The notes beneath the pieces are model-generated. The model ran no database searches. It was not told where the DNA came from and was given only the letters and a program-made list of their open reading frames with translations. Shown here one piece after another: positions 1 to 7,689 of a stretch of 36,933 bases of DNA. Position 1 is the stretch's first letter, and each line of letters starts with the position of its first letter. A program made the position numbers and the translations under genes. The stretch lies in assembly GCA_031264295.1 (NCBI GenBank), contig JAISED010000038.1:1-36933 (forward strand), given 5' to 3'. The DNA is from Eubacteriales Family XIII. Incertae Sedis bacterium. Lineage in GTDB: Bacteria; Bacillota; Clostridia; Peptostreptococcales; Anaerovoracaceae.

Positions 1-417
1 GTCGTCTGCGGCGGCGTTGGCGTTCTCCCTGTCACCGTCGTCGCGGCGGCGGACACGGAGGTCTGCTTTATGGACTTCCAGCGGGTGATCTCAACCTGTT
101 CCTCCGCCTGTATGTTCCACACCCTGCTTATCCGCAATATGATAGGTGTGTTCGCCCGCAAAAACATAATGCTGGCGGGTAAGATGGAGCATATTACGAA
201 GCGCACCACCCGCGAGAAACTGCTGTCGTATCTGTCGGAGCAGTCCAAACTGCGCGGCAACAAGAGCTTTGAGATACCGTTTGACCGTCAGGGACTTGCA
301 GACTACCTCTCTGTTGAGCGCAGCGCTTTATCGGCTGAGATGTCGCGATTAAAGGCAGAGCGCATAATCAGCTACCGCAAGAGCCACTTTGAATTATTGG
401 AGAGATACGACTTATGA
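1..417 (+). CDS. Crp/Fnr-family transcription regulator, 3' end only
   Basis: The reading frame is open from the first base, so the start lies outside the window. What is visible is the end of the cyclic-nucleotide-type sensor barrel, the long dimerisation helix and a C-terminal winged helix. The recognition-helix region reads FDRQGLADYLSVERSALSAE, which is the typical Crp/Fnr pattern (DRQxLADYLxVxRSALSxE). The last strands (residues IISYRKSHFELL of the wing) and the natural stop are present. Family members of this kind in Clostridia respond to nitrosative or oxidative stress, or to small ligands. The ligand cannot be told here because the sensor domain is cut off. No terminator directly follows it. 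An 11-bp inverted repeat lies about 70 bp downstream. Confidence 0.85.
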   Translation, partial: VVCGGVGVLPVTVVAAADTEVCFMDFQRVISTCSSACMFHTLLIRNMIGVFARKNIMLAGKMEHITKRTTREKLLSYLSEQSKLRGNKSFEIPFDRQGLADYLSVERSALSAEMSRLKAERIISYRKSHFELLERYDL

Positions 418-484
418 GCAAGCCGACACCGAAACATTTCGTCTATATATTTCCCGTTTCAGCATTGTCCTCGGTGAAGCCCTG

Positions 485-531
485 ACTGTAATAGATGTTG
501 CAAGGAATCCATAATTTCGTTCTATTACAGT
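485..531. repeat. Inverted repeat, 11-bp arms, 25-bp spacer
   Basis: Arms ACTGTAATAGA (485-495) and TCTATTACAGT (521-531) are perfect reverse complements. No T-run follows on the plus strand, so this is not a standard terminator for the upstream regulator. It could be an operator or the scar of a small mobile element. The stretch from 418 to 779 holds no other gene: it contains this repeat, two promoters and a terminator. Confidence 0.55.
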
Positions 532-582
532 AAACCACCAAAATTTAATTCCTTTATTTTCTATTTTTTATATTATTTAACA

Positions 583-611
583 TTGACAATCTCTCTATGA
601 CACTTTATAAT
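583..611 (+). promoter_or_regulatory. Consensus sigma-A promoter, first of two in tandem
   Basis: TTGACA (583-588), a 17-bp spacer and TATAAT (606-611) form a perfect consensus promoter on the plus strand. Transcription would start near 618 and run about 135 nt into the hairpin at 723-753. No ORF with a ribosome binding site lies in that interval, so the product is most likely a small RNA. It converges on the 3' end of the small-peptide transcript. Confidence 0.75.
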
Positions 612-659
612 TATACTGCTTAGTAGATTAAACACAAGCAAAAACTTATGAACATAATA

Positions 660-688
660 TTGACAATAACCCCTGCATGTGGTATGAT
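660..688 (+). promoter_or_regulatory. Near-consensus sigma-A promoter, second of two in tandem
   Basis: TTGACA (660-665), a 17-bp spacer and TATGAT (683-688). A transcript starting near 695 would end at the terminator at 723-753, giving an RNA of roughly 60 nt. This RNA would be fully complementary to the 3' untranslated end of the minus-strand peptide mRNA, as in type I antitoxin RNAs. Confidence 0.7.
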
Positions 689-694
689 CGATTT

Positions 695-757
695 GAACCT
701 TATAGTGACATGTTCTCAAAACGAAAACCCGCAGGTGCTGACTGCGGGTTTTCATTT
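695..757 (+). ncRNA. Predicted small antisense RNA (candidate type I antitoxin)
   Basis: This RNA is inferred, not proven. It is bounded by the strong promoter at 660-688 and the hairpin with flanking U-rich ends at 723-753. It has no ORF with a ribosome binding site. A longer form from the promoter at 583-611 would begin near 618. It would be antisense to the terminator and 3' tail of the peptide mRNA from the opposite strand. Several known Gram-positive type I toxin-antitoxin pairs, such as TxpA/RatA, have this geometry. Confidence 0.45.
723..753. terminator. Bidirectional rho-independent terminator
   Basis: Arms GAAAACCCGCAG (723-734) and CTGCGGGTTTTC (742-753) form a perfect 12-bp stem with a 7-nt loop. 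A-rich and T-rich ends on both sides let it act on both strands. It would end the small plus-strand RNA and the minus-strand peptide mRNA. Confidence 0.85.
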
Positions 758-779
758 TGGGTTATCTGTCGACGTTGTT

Positions 780-857
780 TCAGTCTAACCACTTGCAAAC
801 ATAGTAACTGATCATGTTTGCCATAACTGAAATTACAAAACCTATAAAAAGTGACAT
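780..857 (-). CDS. 25-residue hydrophobic peptide, candidate type I toxin
   Basis: The coding strand has an excellent ribosome binding site, AAAGGAGGTGAG, 5 nt before the ATG. It encodes 25 residues: a start MSLFIGFVISVMANM, one membrane-spanning stretch, and an end SYYVCKWLD with the stop straight after. Very short peptides ending in YYxCKWLD recur in Clostridia and related Bacillota; I recall them as unannotated or holin/toxin-like. Its own promoter (901-928) and terminator (723-753) give an mRNA of about 170 nt. With the convergent strong promoters on the other strand, the locus has the layout of a type I toxin-antitoxin. Toxicity is inferred only from size, hydrophobicity and layout. It is not homologous to anything I can name. 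Confidence 0.65.
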   Translation of the reverse strand: MSLFIGFVISVMANMISYYVCKWLD

Positions 858-900
858 ATTCTCACCTCCTTTCGGCTGAAAGAGGTTCGACAGCAGATAT

Positions 901-928
901 AGTATATCACAAGTAAATGGGAAAGCAA
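901..928 (-). promoter_or_regulatory. Promoter of the 25-residue peptide
   Basis: On the minus strand: TTGCTT (923-928), a 16-bp spacer and TATACT (901-906). The expected start is near 894, leaving a leader of about 36 nt that includes the strong ribosome binding site. Confidence 0.55.
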
Positions 929-974
929 GAAAATTGAATAAAATGTAAAATAAGTAATTTTAAAGGAGATAAGG

Positions 975-1817
975 ATGGAGAGACAAAAACGCGCCGCCGC
1001 TATACATGATATTTCTTGTTTCGGCAGGTGCTCGCTCACTGTAGCATTACCTGTGTTGTCAGCCGCCGGAATCGAGACGTCCGTGATCCCGACGGCGGTG
1101 CTGTCAACGCATACCGGCGGCTTTGACGGATTTACGTATCGCGACCTGACGGAAGACATACTTCCCATCGTCAAGCACTGGAATTCTCTTAACCTCGGCT
1201 TTGACGCTATTTATACCGGTTTTCTGGGTTCATTCGAACAGATCGAGATAGTTATGGAGGCTATTCGCATCATTCGCGGCAAGGACACATTGGTGGTTGT
1301 CGACCCGGTGATGGCCGACAACGGCGAGCTGTATTCGTTGTTCCCAAAGGAGTTTCCTACAGGTATGCGCAAGCTCTGCGCCGTCGCGGACATCATCGTG
1401 CCCAACATGACGGAGGCCGCCCTTTTGCTGGGCGAAGATTACCGTGAACCCCCATATACCAGGGGCGAGACATCCCGCTTGCTGTGTGCGCTTTGCGAGC
1501 TTGGCCCTAAAAAATCCGTATTAACAGGCGTCAGTTATGACGGCGAGTCGCTCGGCGCGGCGTCATACGACTCAGACACCGGCGAATTTGGCTATTATGG
1601 GGTACCCCGCATCGGTGGTATGTATCATGGAACCGGCGACGTTTTCGCCAGCGCCCTTGTTGCAGCCATGCTGCGCGGCCACAGCCTTGCATCCGCAATT
1701 CGGGCGGCAGTCGACTTCACTGTAAACAGCATTGCGCGGTCTAAAGAGGCAGGCAGTGATAACCGTTACGGCGTGAATTTCGAGGCGGGACTCGGCGAGT
1801 TCGCGGCCGGTCTGTAA
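975..1817 (+). CDS. pdxY: Pyridoxamine/pyridoxal kinase
   Basis: This cytoplasmic kinase of the ribokinase-like fold phosphorylates pyridoxal or pyridoxamine in vitamin B6 salvage. The N-terminus carries the substrate site (HDISCFGRCSLTVALP and the VLSTHTGGFDGF loop). The middle has VVDPVMADNGE and VPNMTEAALLLGE, and the C-terminus holds the catalytic HGTGDVFASALVAA motif with its aspartate. At 280 residues it has the usual family length. AAAGGAGATAAGG precedes the ATG. The annotation could equally be pdxK; the motif order fits the PdxY-like pyridoxamine kinases common in Clostridia. The oxidoreductase gene 78 bp downstream is co-oriented and may be cotranscribed. Confidence 0.9.
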   Translation: MERQKRAAAIHDISCFGRCSLTVALPVLSAAGIETSVIPTAVLSTHTGGFDGFTYRDLTEDILPIVKHWNSLNLGFDAIYTGFLGSFEQIEIVMEAIRIIRGKDTLVVVDPVMADNGELYSLFPKEFPTGMRKLCAVADIIVPNMTEAALLLGEDYREPPYTRGETSRLLCALCELGPKKSVLTGVSYDGESLGAASYDSDTGEFGYYGVPRIGGMYHGTGDVFASALVAAMLRGHSLASAIRAAVDFTVNSIARSKEAGSDNRYGVNFEAGLGEFAAGL

Positions 1818-1895
1818 CATGATATGCGGATCACGCGCCGTAGCCGGGATGTAAGCGCAAACGCCGAGGCCACAGGTGCGTAAGGAGAATACAAA

Positions 1896-4187
1896 ATGGA
1901 ACTCAAACGGCTGTTTTCACCGATTATGGTCAAGAACATAATGCTCAAGAATCGCGTCCTCATGCCCGCCCTGCACCATTTGTATACACCCGAAGGCTAC
2001 GCCACCGAACGTTTCAATGAATATTATTGGCGGAGGGCAGAGGGCGGCGCGGGGCTGATCTTTGTGGGCGGCTGTCGCTTTGATGATTATGGCGGCGCTC
2101 CCTTGATGATGAGTCTTCAAAGCGACGACTTTATCCCGGGATTTCGTGAGTTCACAGACGGTATGCACCAGCGCGGCGCCAAAGTGGGAGTGCAGTTATA
2201 CCACGCCGGCGCATACGCGTCCAAAGCGGCAATCCCCGGATTCAGAGAAGCTTTGGCGCCCTCCGAAGTGTTCAGCAAGTTCACCAAGGAAATGCCGCAT
2301 GAGATGACAAAGGCCGATATCAAGCAGGTCACGCTGGATTGGGCGGCCGGCGCCGCTCGCGCTAAAAGAGCCGGCTTCGACATCGTGGAAATACTCGCGT
2401 CCGCCGGATATATCATATGCCAGTTTCTGTCTCCGCTGAAAAATCTGCGCTCCGATGAATACGGCGGCAGCTTCTCGAACCGCACCCGTTTCGCCCGCGA
2501 GGTCGTAAGCGCGGTTCGCGCGGCGGTGGGTGACGATTACCCCCTTAGCATGCGTATTGCAGGGAACGATTTTGTCGAAAATTCCAATACAAATATCAAC
2601 GCGGTAAGCTTCTGCAAACTCATGGAGGAATGCGGAGTCGATATGTTCAACGTGACCGGCGGCTGGCACGAATCAACTATCCCGCAGATCACCGGCGATC
2701 TCCCCAGAGGCGGCTTTGCCTATCTCGCCGCCGCGATCAAGGATGCTGTCGGCATACCCGTAGCGGTTAGCAATCGGATCAACGATCCCCTGCTCGCTGA
2801 AAAACTTTTGGCCTTGGGCGTTGCGGATATGATAAGCGTCGGCCGCCCGCACATCGCCGATCCTGACTGGGCGGTCAAAGCGCAATCGGGCAGGTTCGAT
2901 GAGATCCGCCGCTGTGTCGCTTGCAACCAGGGCTGTCTCTCAAGGATGTTTTCCGCAAAGCCTGTGGCATGCACCGTAAACGGCGCCGCAGGCCTGGAAT
3001 ATATGATAAAGGCGTCCGCCCCCGCTGATCCGGTTAAAAATATATTGGTGATCGGCGGCGGTTCGGCGGGTTGCGAGTTTGCGATTAGAGCTGTCGAACG
3101 AGGGCACAAAGTGCAGATATGGGAATCCGGCGCTAACCTCGGCGGACAGTTAGAATTAGCCGCGGCGCCTCCGGGCAAGGGTGAATTTTCCACCCTGATA
3201 AGCTACTTTACCGCAATGCTGAGAAAGCTTGATATACCTGTCGTACTGAATAAGACGCTTTCTATTGAGAATATAGAAGAAATCCGCGGGGGCGGCTTCG
3301 ATCTCGTCGTAACCGCCACAGGCGCTACGCCAAACGTAATCCCCCTGCCAGGCATAACTACGGCGCCTTTGCCCGGCAAGCCGGGCGCCGCCGGTGAGTC
3401 CGGCATTCTCTGCGAGGCCGACCGACCCGGCAAGTCAGATGTACATGCCGAGTCCGGCATCCCCGTATACACCGCTTACGATGTGTTGAGAAATGAGGTC
3501 ATACCCGGCAGAGATGTCCTGATCATCGGCGGGGGCGCCGTCGGCTGTGAAACCGCGCAGTATCTGGCGCGTGACGCCGGCGCATCCCCTGAACTCCTTG
3601 GATTTTTACTGGAGCATCAAGCCGAATCGATTGATAAAATCCGTTCCATTGCCGATACCACCCGCCGTAATATCAGCATTGTGGACATAGATAAGATCGG
3701 CGCCGGTTTCGAACCCGGTACCGGCTGGCCTGTATTCAAAGACCTGAAACGCTTGGGCGTCCGCCAATACCCCTTCGCCGCAATCGAGAGTATAGCCGAC
3801 CGCTACGTGACCATTGCCTTCACCGACAAGACCTCCTGCAAAGGAAGCGGACGCCGGATCGACTGCGGCACCGCCGGCCTCGACGGCTCCGGCGAAACAA
3901 CAAGACGCAGGATCGACTGCGGCACCGCCGGCACCGACGGCTCCGGCGAAACAACAAGACGCCGGATCGACTGCGACACCGCCAGCCTCGACGGCTCCGG
4001 CGAAACAACAAGACGCCGGATCGACTGCGACACCATCGTACTCGCTGTCGGTGCGAAACCGAACGACACGCTCTATCGCGAGCTTACGGCGTCCGGCGTC
4101 AACGTCCGCAACATCGGCGATTCCGCCGGAGTCCGCAAAGTCCTCGACGCGATTCGCGAAGCCGACGCGCTCGCCTTAGAGATTTAA
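1896..4187 (+). CDS. NADH:flavin oxidoreductase / 2-enoate reductase family (OYE barrel + Fe-S + FAD/NAD)
   Basis: The layout matches 2,4-dienoyl-CoA reductase and 2-enoate reductase relatives. An FMN-binding Old Yellow Enzyme TIM barrel occupies about residues 1-335. A 4Fe-4S cysteine set follows (C340, C343, C347 and one 12 residues later, in the CVACNQGC region). The FAD/NAD domain has dinucleotide folds at VIGGGSAGCEFA and LIIGGGAVGCETA. It reduces activated C=C bonds or related substrates with NAD(P)H; the substrate cannot be named. AAGGAGAATAC precedes the start. At 763 residues it is longer than the roughly 640-680 usual for the family. The excess comes from a 54-bp in-frame tandem repeat (residues ~652-713) and a shorter imperfect repeat near residues 487-525. 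Confidence 0.88.
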   Translation: MELKRLFSPIMVKNIMLKNRVLMPALHHLYTPEGYATERFNEYYWRRAEGGAGLIFVGGCRFDDYGGAPLMMSLQSDDFIPGFREFTDGMHQRGAKVGVQLYHAGAYASKAAIPGFREALAPSEVFSKFTKEMPHEMTKADIKQVTLDWAAGAARAKRAGFDIVEILASAGYIICQFLSPLKNLRSDEYGGSFSNRTRFAREVVSAVRAAVGDDYPLSMRIAGNDFVENSNTNINAVSFCKLMEECGVDMFNVTGGWHESTIPQITGDLPRGGFAYLAAAIKDAVGIPVAVSNRINDPLLAEKLLALGVADMISVGRPHIADPDWAVKAQSGRFDEIRRCVACNQGCLSRMFSAKPVACTVNGAAGLEYMIKASAPADPVKNILVIGGGSAGCEFAIRAVERGHKVQIWESGANLGGQLELAAAPPGKGEFSTLISYFTAMLRKLDIPVVLNKTLSIENIEEIRGGGFDLVVTATGATPNVIPLPGITTAPLPGKPGAAGESGILCEADRPGKSDVHAESGIPVYTAYDVLRNEVIPGRDVLIIGGGAVGCETAQYLARDAGASPELLGFLLEHQAESIDKIRSIADTTRRNISIVDIDKIGAGFEPGTGWPVFKDLKRLGVRQYPFAAIESIADRYVTIAFTDKTSCKGSGRRIDCGTAGLDGSGETTRRRIDCGTAGTDGSGETTRRRIDCDTASLDGSGETTRRRIDCDTIVLAVGAKPNDTLYRELTASGVNVRNIGDSAGVRKVLDAIREADALALEI
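3849..4034 (+). repeat. 54-bp in-frame tandem repeat, 3 full copies plus a partial one
   Basis: Units start at 3849, 3903, 3957 and 4011; the last ends near 4034. Each encodes 18 residues of the form (G/R)RRIDCxTAxxDGSGETT. The array sits just before the strand TIVLAVGAKPN of the NAD(P)/FAD domain, in what should be a surface loop. The copies differ by a few bases, so expansion is recent but not brand new. The frame is kept throughout. Confidence 0.92.
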
Positions 4188-4191
4188 TAAC

Positions 4192-5550
4192 TCAACCACC
4201 CTGCATGTTCTTCGCGATTGTCGCCGCTTGCAAGATACGATCCGCCATGCTGATCCCATCGCGTATATTCCCGGCAAGCGTCAAGCCCGGATAGAGGTTT
4301 TGCAGGTGTTCAACAGCCGCAAACCGCTCACCCGAGTTCTTCTCGTACTGTGGTATAGCGTAAGGATGACGGAAAATACGGATCATATCCGGAGATTTAT
4401 CCGGCGGGAATCGAAGCATGGCGTGAAACTCTTCTTCCACCAAGCCGATCAGTTCATCGTCTGTAAGAGACGCCAAAGAGGATTTCATGCCTCCGATAAA
4501 GAATGAAAGAAGCGCTCCGTGCTCAGGGGCGCGTCCCCGGAAACAAGCGGAGGGGAATAAAATCCCCAGTGCCCTTCTTTTTTCACATGAAGGTATCAAG
4601 CCGCCGAAGGCATTAAACCGAATCCCCTGAGTGTCTTTTATCCCTACGGCGATCTGCACGATCGGCGCATAACGGAGATTCACAATCGCAGCCATCTTTT
4701 CTTTACCGGCAAACGGAAGCATGTCCGCCAACGCGTAAGCGCCCACAGTGCTGATCACCTTTGACGCGTATATGGTCTCTTCACCGCCGGGCGTATTATA
4801 TGTCAGCTGCCAGCGGTTTTCAAACGGTCTGACTTTTATCCGCTCCGCCGATAATGTGATATTATCCATACCTATGGCCTTCGTCAGCGCCGATGTCAGC
4901 TGACCCAATCCCCCGCATGCGGAAAACACTTTTTTAGTCGCCAAACGATCGCGCTCCGTTTTGGTTTGCTTGGCCTTCGCGATACTTCCCTTAATAAAAC
5001 TCCCATGGTTTTGCTCAAGATTATACAATTTAGGCAGTGCATAGCGTGTAACCAAAGCGTCCGGATCGCCGGCGTATATCCCCGAAATGAACGGGTCTAC
5101 CGCATAATCCAAGAATGATTTCCCTAAACGCCGCCTGGTCAATTGAGCGACCGATTCGCTCGGATCCGTCCCTTTACTGCGAAACGGTTCACCCAATATG
5201 CGGAATTTGTCGGGGAATGTGAACAGAGGTGTTGTAATTCCACCGATCAACCCCGATGGAAGTGCATGGAAGCGTCCGTTTTTCCAGATTAGCCTGCGTT
5301 TAGAGTTCTCGCTCGCCGTCTCCATTTCACAGTTCGGCGACAGGTCGTTGAAAAGTTCCGTAACTTCCGGATGAGAAACAGAACCTGTATTCGGTCCGCT
5401 TTCAAAAATAAATCCGCTTTCGTTAAAAGTCTGTATATTCCCGCCTAGTCGCTCGCTTTTTTCCAAAATCCGCACGCGTTTCCCGCCCTTATGCAGGTAG
5501 AACGCCGTAACAAGACCGGTCAATCCTCCCCCTATAATTACAATTTCCAT
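4192..5550 (-). CDS. Oxygen-dependent protoporphyrinogen/coproporphyrinogen oxidase (PPOX family)
   Basis: FAD enzyme of the HemY/HemG/CgoX family, which oxidises protoporphyrinogen IX or coproporphyrinogen III in heme synthesis. The N-terminus has the dinucleotide motif IGGGLTGLVTAFYL, then ILEKSERLGGNIQT and FIFESGPNTGS, which are PPOX hallmarks. The C-terminus has the family motif LAGNIRDGISMADRI close to the usual GNYxxGxGxxD(C)I position. The 452 residues are normal for the family. AAGGAATGT precedes the ATG. It lies 20 bp after ligA and is probably in the pcrA-ligA transcript. The class (HemY or CgoX) cannot be settled here because no other heme genes are in the window. Confidence 0.85.
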   Translation of the reverse strand: MEIVIIGGGLTGLVTAFYLHKGGKRVRILEKSERLGGNIQTFNESGFIFESGPNTGSVSHPEVTELFNDLSPNCEMETASENSKRRLIWKNGRFHALPSGLIGGITTPLFTFPDKFRILGEPFRSKGTDPSESVAQLTRRRLGKSFLDYAVDPFISGIYAGDPDALVTRYALPKLYNLEQNHGSFIKGSIAKAKQTKTERDRLATKKVFSACGGLGQLTSALTKAIGMDNITLSAERIKVRPFENRWQLTYNTPGGEETIYASKVISTVGAYALADMLPFAGKEKMAAIVNLRYAPIVQIAVGIKDTQGIRFNAFGGLIPSCEKRRALGILFPSACFRGRAPEHGALLSFFIGGMKSSLASLTDDELIGLVEEEFHAMLRFPPDKSPDMIRIFRHPYAIPQYEKNSGERFAAVEHLQNLYPGLTLAGNIRDGISMADRILQAATIAKNMQGG

Positions 5551-5570
5551 ACATTCCTTCCTATACTGAA

Positions 5571-7640
5571 CTACATCCCGCCGTCAAATCCGCCGTCAAG
5601 CCACGCTCTGATCTGCGCCTCGTCTATTATCCCCACCCCTAATTCCTTAGCCGCCTTGTTCTTCGCCGAACCCGAAAGCTTGTCATTGTTGATGAGGTAA
5701 TTCGTTTTCGCGGATACGGAACCCGCGACTTTGCCGCCTTTTGCTTCAATAGCGCTCTTCAATTCGCCGCGATTGGCATAGGTTTCGAGACTGCCCGTAA
5801 TTACAAACGTCAGACCCTTGAACGTGTCGTCCCGTGTCACGGCGACCTCTTCAAAGTTTATCTCATCGATGATGTTCTTGACAATGAGCAGGTTTTCATC
5901 GTTTGTGAAATAATTCACAATGCTGTCCGCCATAACATCGCCGATCCCGTTAATCATGACTAAGTCGTCTTTTTTCGCCGTCCGGATCTTTTCCCAGTCG
6001 TATTCATAAGCGCCGCATATCAGTTTGGCATTCGACAGACCAACACCCGGAATCCCCAGGCTATACAACAGTCTGACTTGAGATGTCTCCCGCGCTTTGC
6101 CGACGGCGGCCGTGAGATTTTCATATGAACGCTCGCCGAACCCGTCCATTTCCACTATTTCGCCGCGGAAACGCTCCAGCTTGAACAGATCCGCCGGTTC
6201 ATGAATAAACCCCGCCGCGATGAATTTCTCTAAAGTAGCTTCGGATAGTCCCTCTATGTTCAGCGCGTCTCTGCTCACAAAATGCGTAAATGACTTGACG
6301 CGTCTCGCCAAGCATTTTTCATTTGTGCAATACAGTGATTTCACGCCGTTTTCATCCTTGATGGAGGTAGCGCCGCCGCATACAGGGCACTCGCTTGGCG
6401 CGGCCGCGGCGCCGCTCATCGTCAAGTTCTCGGCTATCTGAGGTATGATCATATTGGCCTTGTAGACCTTTATCCTGTCGCCCACGCCCAGCTTCAATTC
6501 TTCCAATATGCTTATATTGTGTACGCTGGCGCGGCTCACCGTCGTTCCTTCCAGTTCAACCGGTTCGAAGATGGCGACAGGGTTTATGAGGCCCGTCCTT
6601 GACGCACTCCACTCGATTTCGCGCAGCGTGGTCTCGCGCTGTTCATCCTCCCACTTGAACGCGATCGAATCCTTCGGAAATTTCGATGTACTGCCGAGGG
6701 ATTCGCTGTATGCGATATCGTCGAATGTAAGTACAAGCCCATCGGAAGGCAACTCGTTCGTTTCAATATGATCCGCAAACCATTTGACCCTCTCCTCTAC
6801 ATCTTCAGCCGTAACCTTAAAATACTCCACCGTCTGAAATCCCAATGAAGAAATAAATTTCAGCTGCTCGTCCCTTGACGCTGTCGGCGCAACATAAACC
6901 GCCGACGTCCGGGTAGAAGCAGCCACTGTCGCGATAGTACCTGCGGCAGTAATCGCTTCAGCTGCGGGGACTGTCCCGGCGCCCTGCCGCGCATCAACCG
7001 TCACCAGTGTGAAGGCGTAAAACTTCACTCGCCTCTCCGCCGTCACCTTACTATTCAGCTGCCGCACGCTACCGCTGCTCAAATTCCTGGGATTTTTATA
7101 TTTCTGGGCGACATCCTCGATCTCTTCGTTGATCTTTTCGAAATCCGGATAACTAATTACAGCCTCGCCCCTGAGCAAGATCTCCCCTTCATATGGAATC
7201 TTCAAGGGGATATTGGCAAACGCCCGCGCGCTGCCCGTTACCACCTCGCCTACCTGCCCGTTGCCGCGGGTTACCGCCTTGACCAACCCGCCCCCCCTAT
7301 AGGTAAGCGCTATGGTCAGCCCATCAAGCTTCCACGACAACAGACCCTCTTTATCCCCGAGCCACTCGCGGAGCGCCGATTGATCCTTTGTCTTGTCCAA
7401 AGACAGCATAGGCGCCGCATGTTCTTCTTTGGGCAGTTCAGAAACGACCTCATAGCCCACCTTAGACGTCGGGCTGCCCGAAAGCACTATGCCTGTCTCA
7501 TTTTCCAATGCTGCCAGCTCATCATAGAGCCTATCGTATTCCAGATTCGACATTATCTCCGAATCTTCCGCATAATACGCCCTTGCCGCCGCGTTCAGCA
7601 CAGCAGTCAGCTCTCCCATTCTCTTCCTTTTGTCTTCCAT
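5571..7640 (-). CDS. ligA: NAD-dependent DNA ligase LigA
   Basis: This ligase seals nicks in replication and repair using NAD+. The order is a Ia domain (YYxxDSEIMSNLEYDRLYDEL), the adenylation domain with active-site lysine in WKLDGL, an OB fold, a four-cysteine zinc finger (CPVCGG...CTNEKC), HhH repeats (GIPGVGLSNAK, MINGIGDVMADSI) and a C-terminal BRCT domain. I start at the ATG at 7640 because GAGGA lies 8 nt upstream. An ATG 15 nt earlier lacks a ribosome binding site. Near residues 215-255 there is an alanine/threonine-rich insert (AAEAITAAGTIATVAAST) between TVDA and SRDEQLK, which are normally close together. It lies 49 bp downstream of pcrA, a conserved pairing. Confidence 0.95.
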   Translation of the reverse strand: MEDKRKRMGELTAVLNAAARAYYAEDSEIMSNLEYDRLYDELAALENETGIVLSGSPTSKVGYEVVSELPKEEHAAPMLSLDKTKDQSALREWLGDKEGLLSWKLDGLTIALTYRGGGLVKAVTRGNGQVGEVVTGSARAFANIPLKIPYEGEILLRGEAVISYPDFEKINEEIEDVAQKYKNPRNLSSGSVRQLNSKVTAERRVKFYAFTLVTVDARQGAGTVPAAEAITAAGTIATVAASTRTSAVYVAPTASRDEQLKFISSLGFQTVEYFKVTAEDVEERVKWFADHIETNELPSDGLVLTFDDIAYSESLGSTSKFPKDSIAFKWEDEQRETTLREIEWSASRTGLINPVAIFEPVELEGTTVSRASVHNISILEELKLGVGDRIKVYKANMIIPQIAENLTMSGAAAAPSECPVCGGATSIKDENGVKSLYCTNEKCLARRVKSFTHFVSRDALNIEGLSEATLEKFIAAGFIHEPADLFKLERFRGEIVEMDGFGERSYENLTAAVGKARETSQVRLLYSLGIPGVGLSNAKLICGAYEYDWEKIRTAKKDDLVMINGIGDVMADSIVNYFTNDENLLIVKNIIDEINFEEVAVTRDDTFKGLTFVITGSLETYANRGELKSAIEAKGGKVAGSVSAKTNYLINNDKLSGSAKNKAAKELGVGIIDEAQIRAWLDGGFDGGM

Positions 7641-7689
7641 GTAATTTTTCCTCATATTTATTTGCGTTATCGCCGATCCGGCGGCGGCT

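Noticed and set aside
648..788. Small plus-strand ORF starting at 648 behind the strong promoter
   Set aside because: It has no ribosome binding site and crosses the strong terminator at 723-753, so it would not be fully transcribed.
3803..4179. Proline/serine- or arginine-rich ORFs on both strands over the 54-bp repeat
   Set aside because: They are shadows produced by the repeat in other frames; the oxidoreductase frame is the conserved one.
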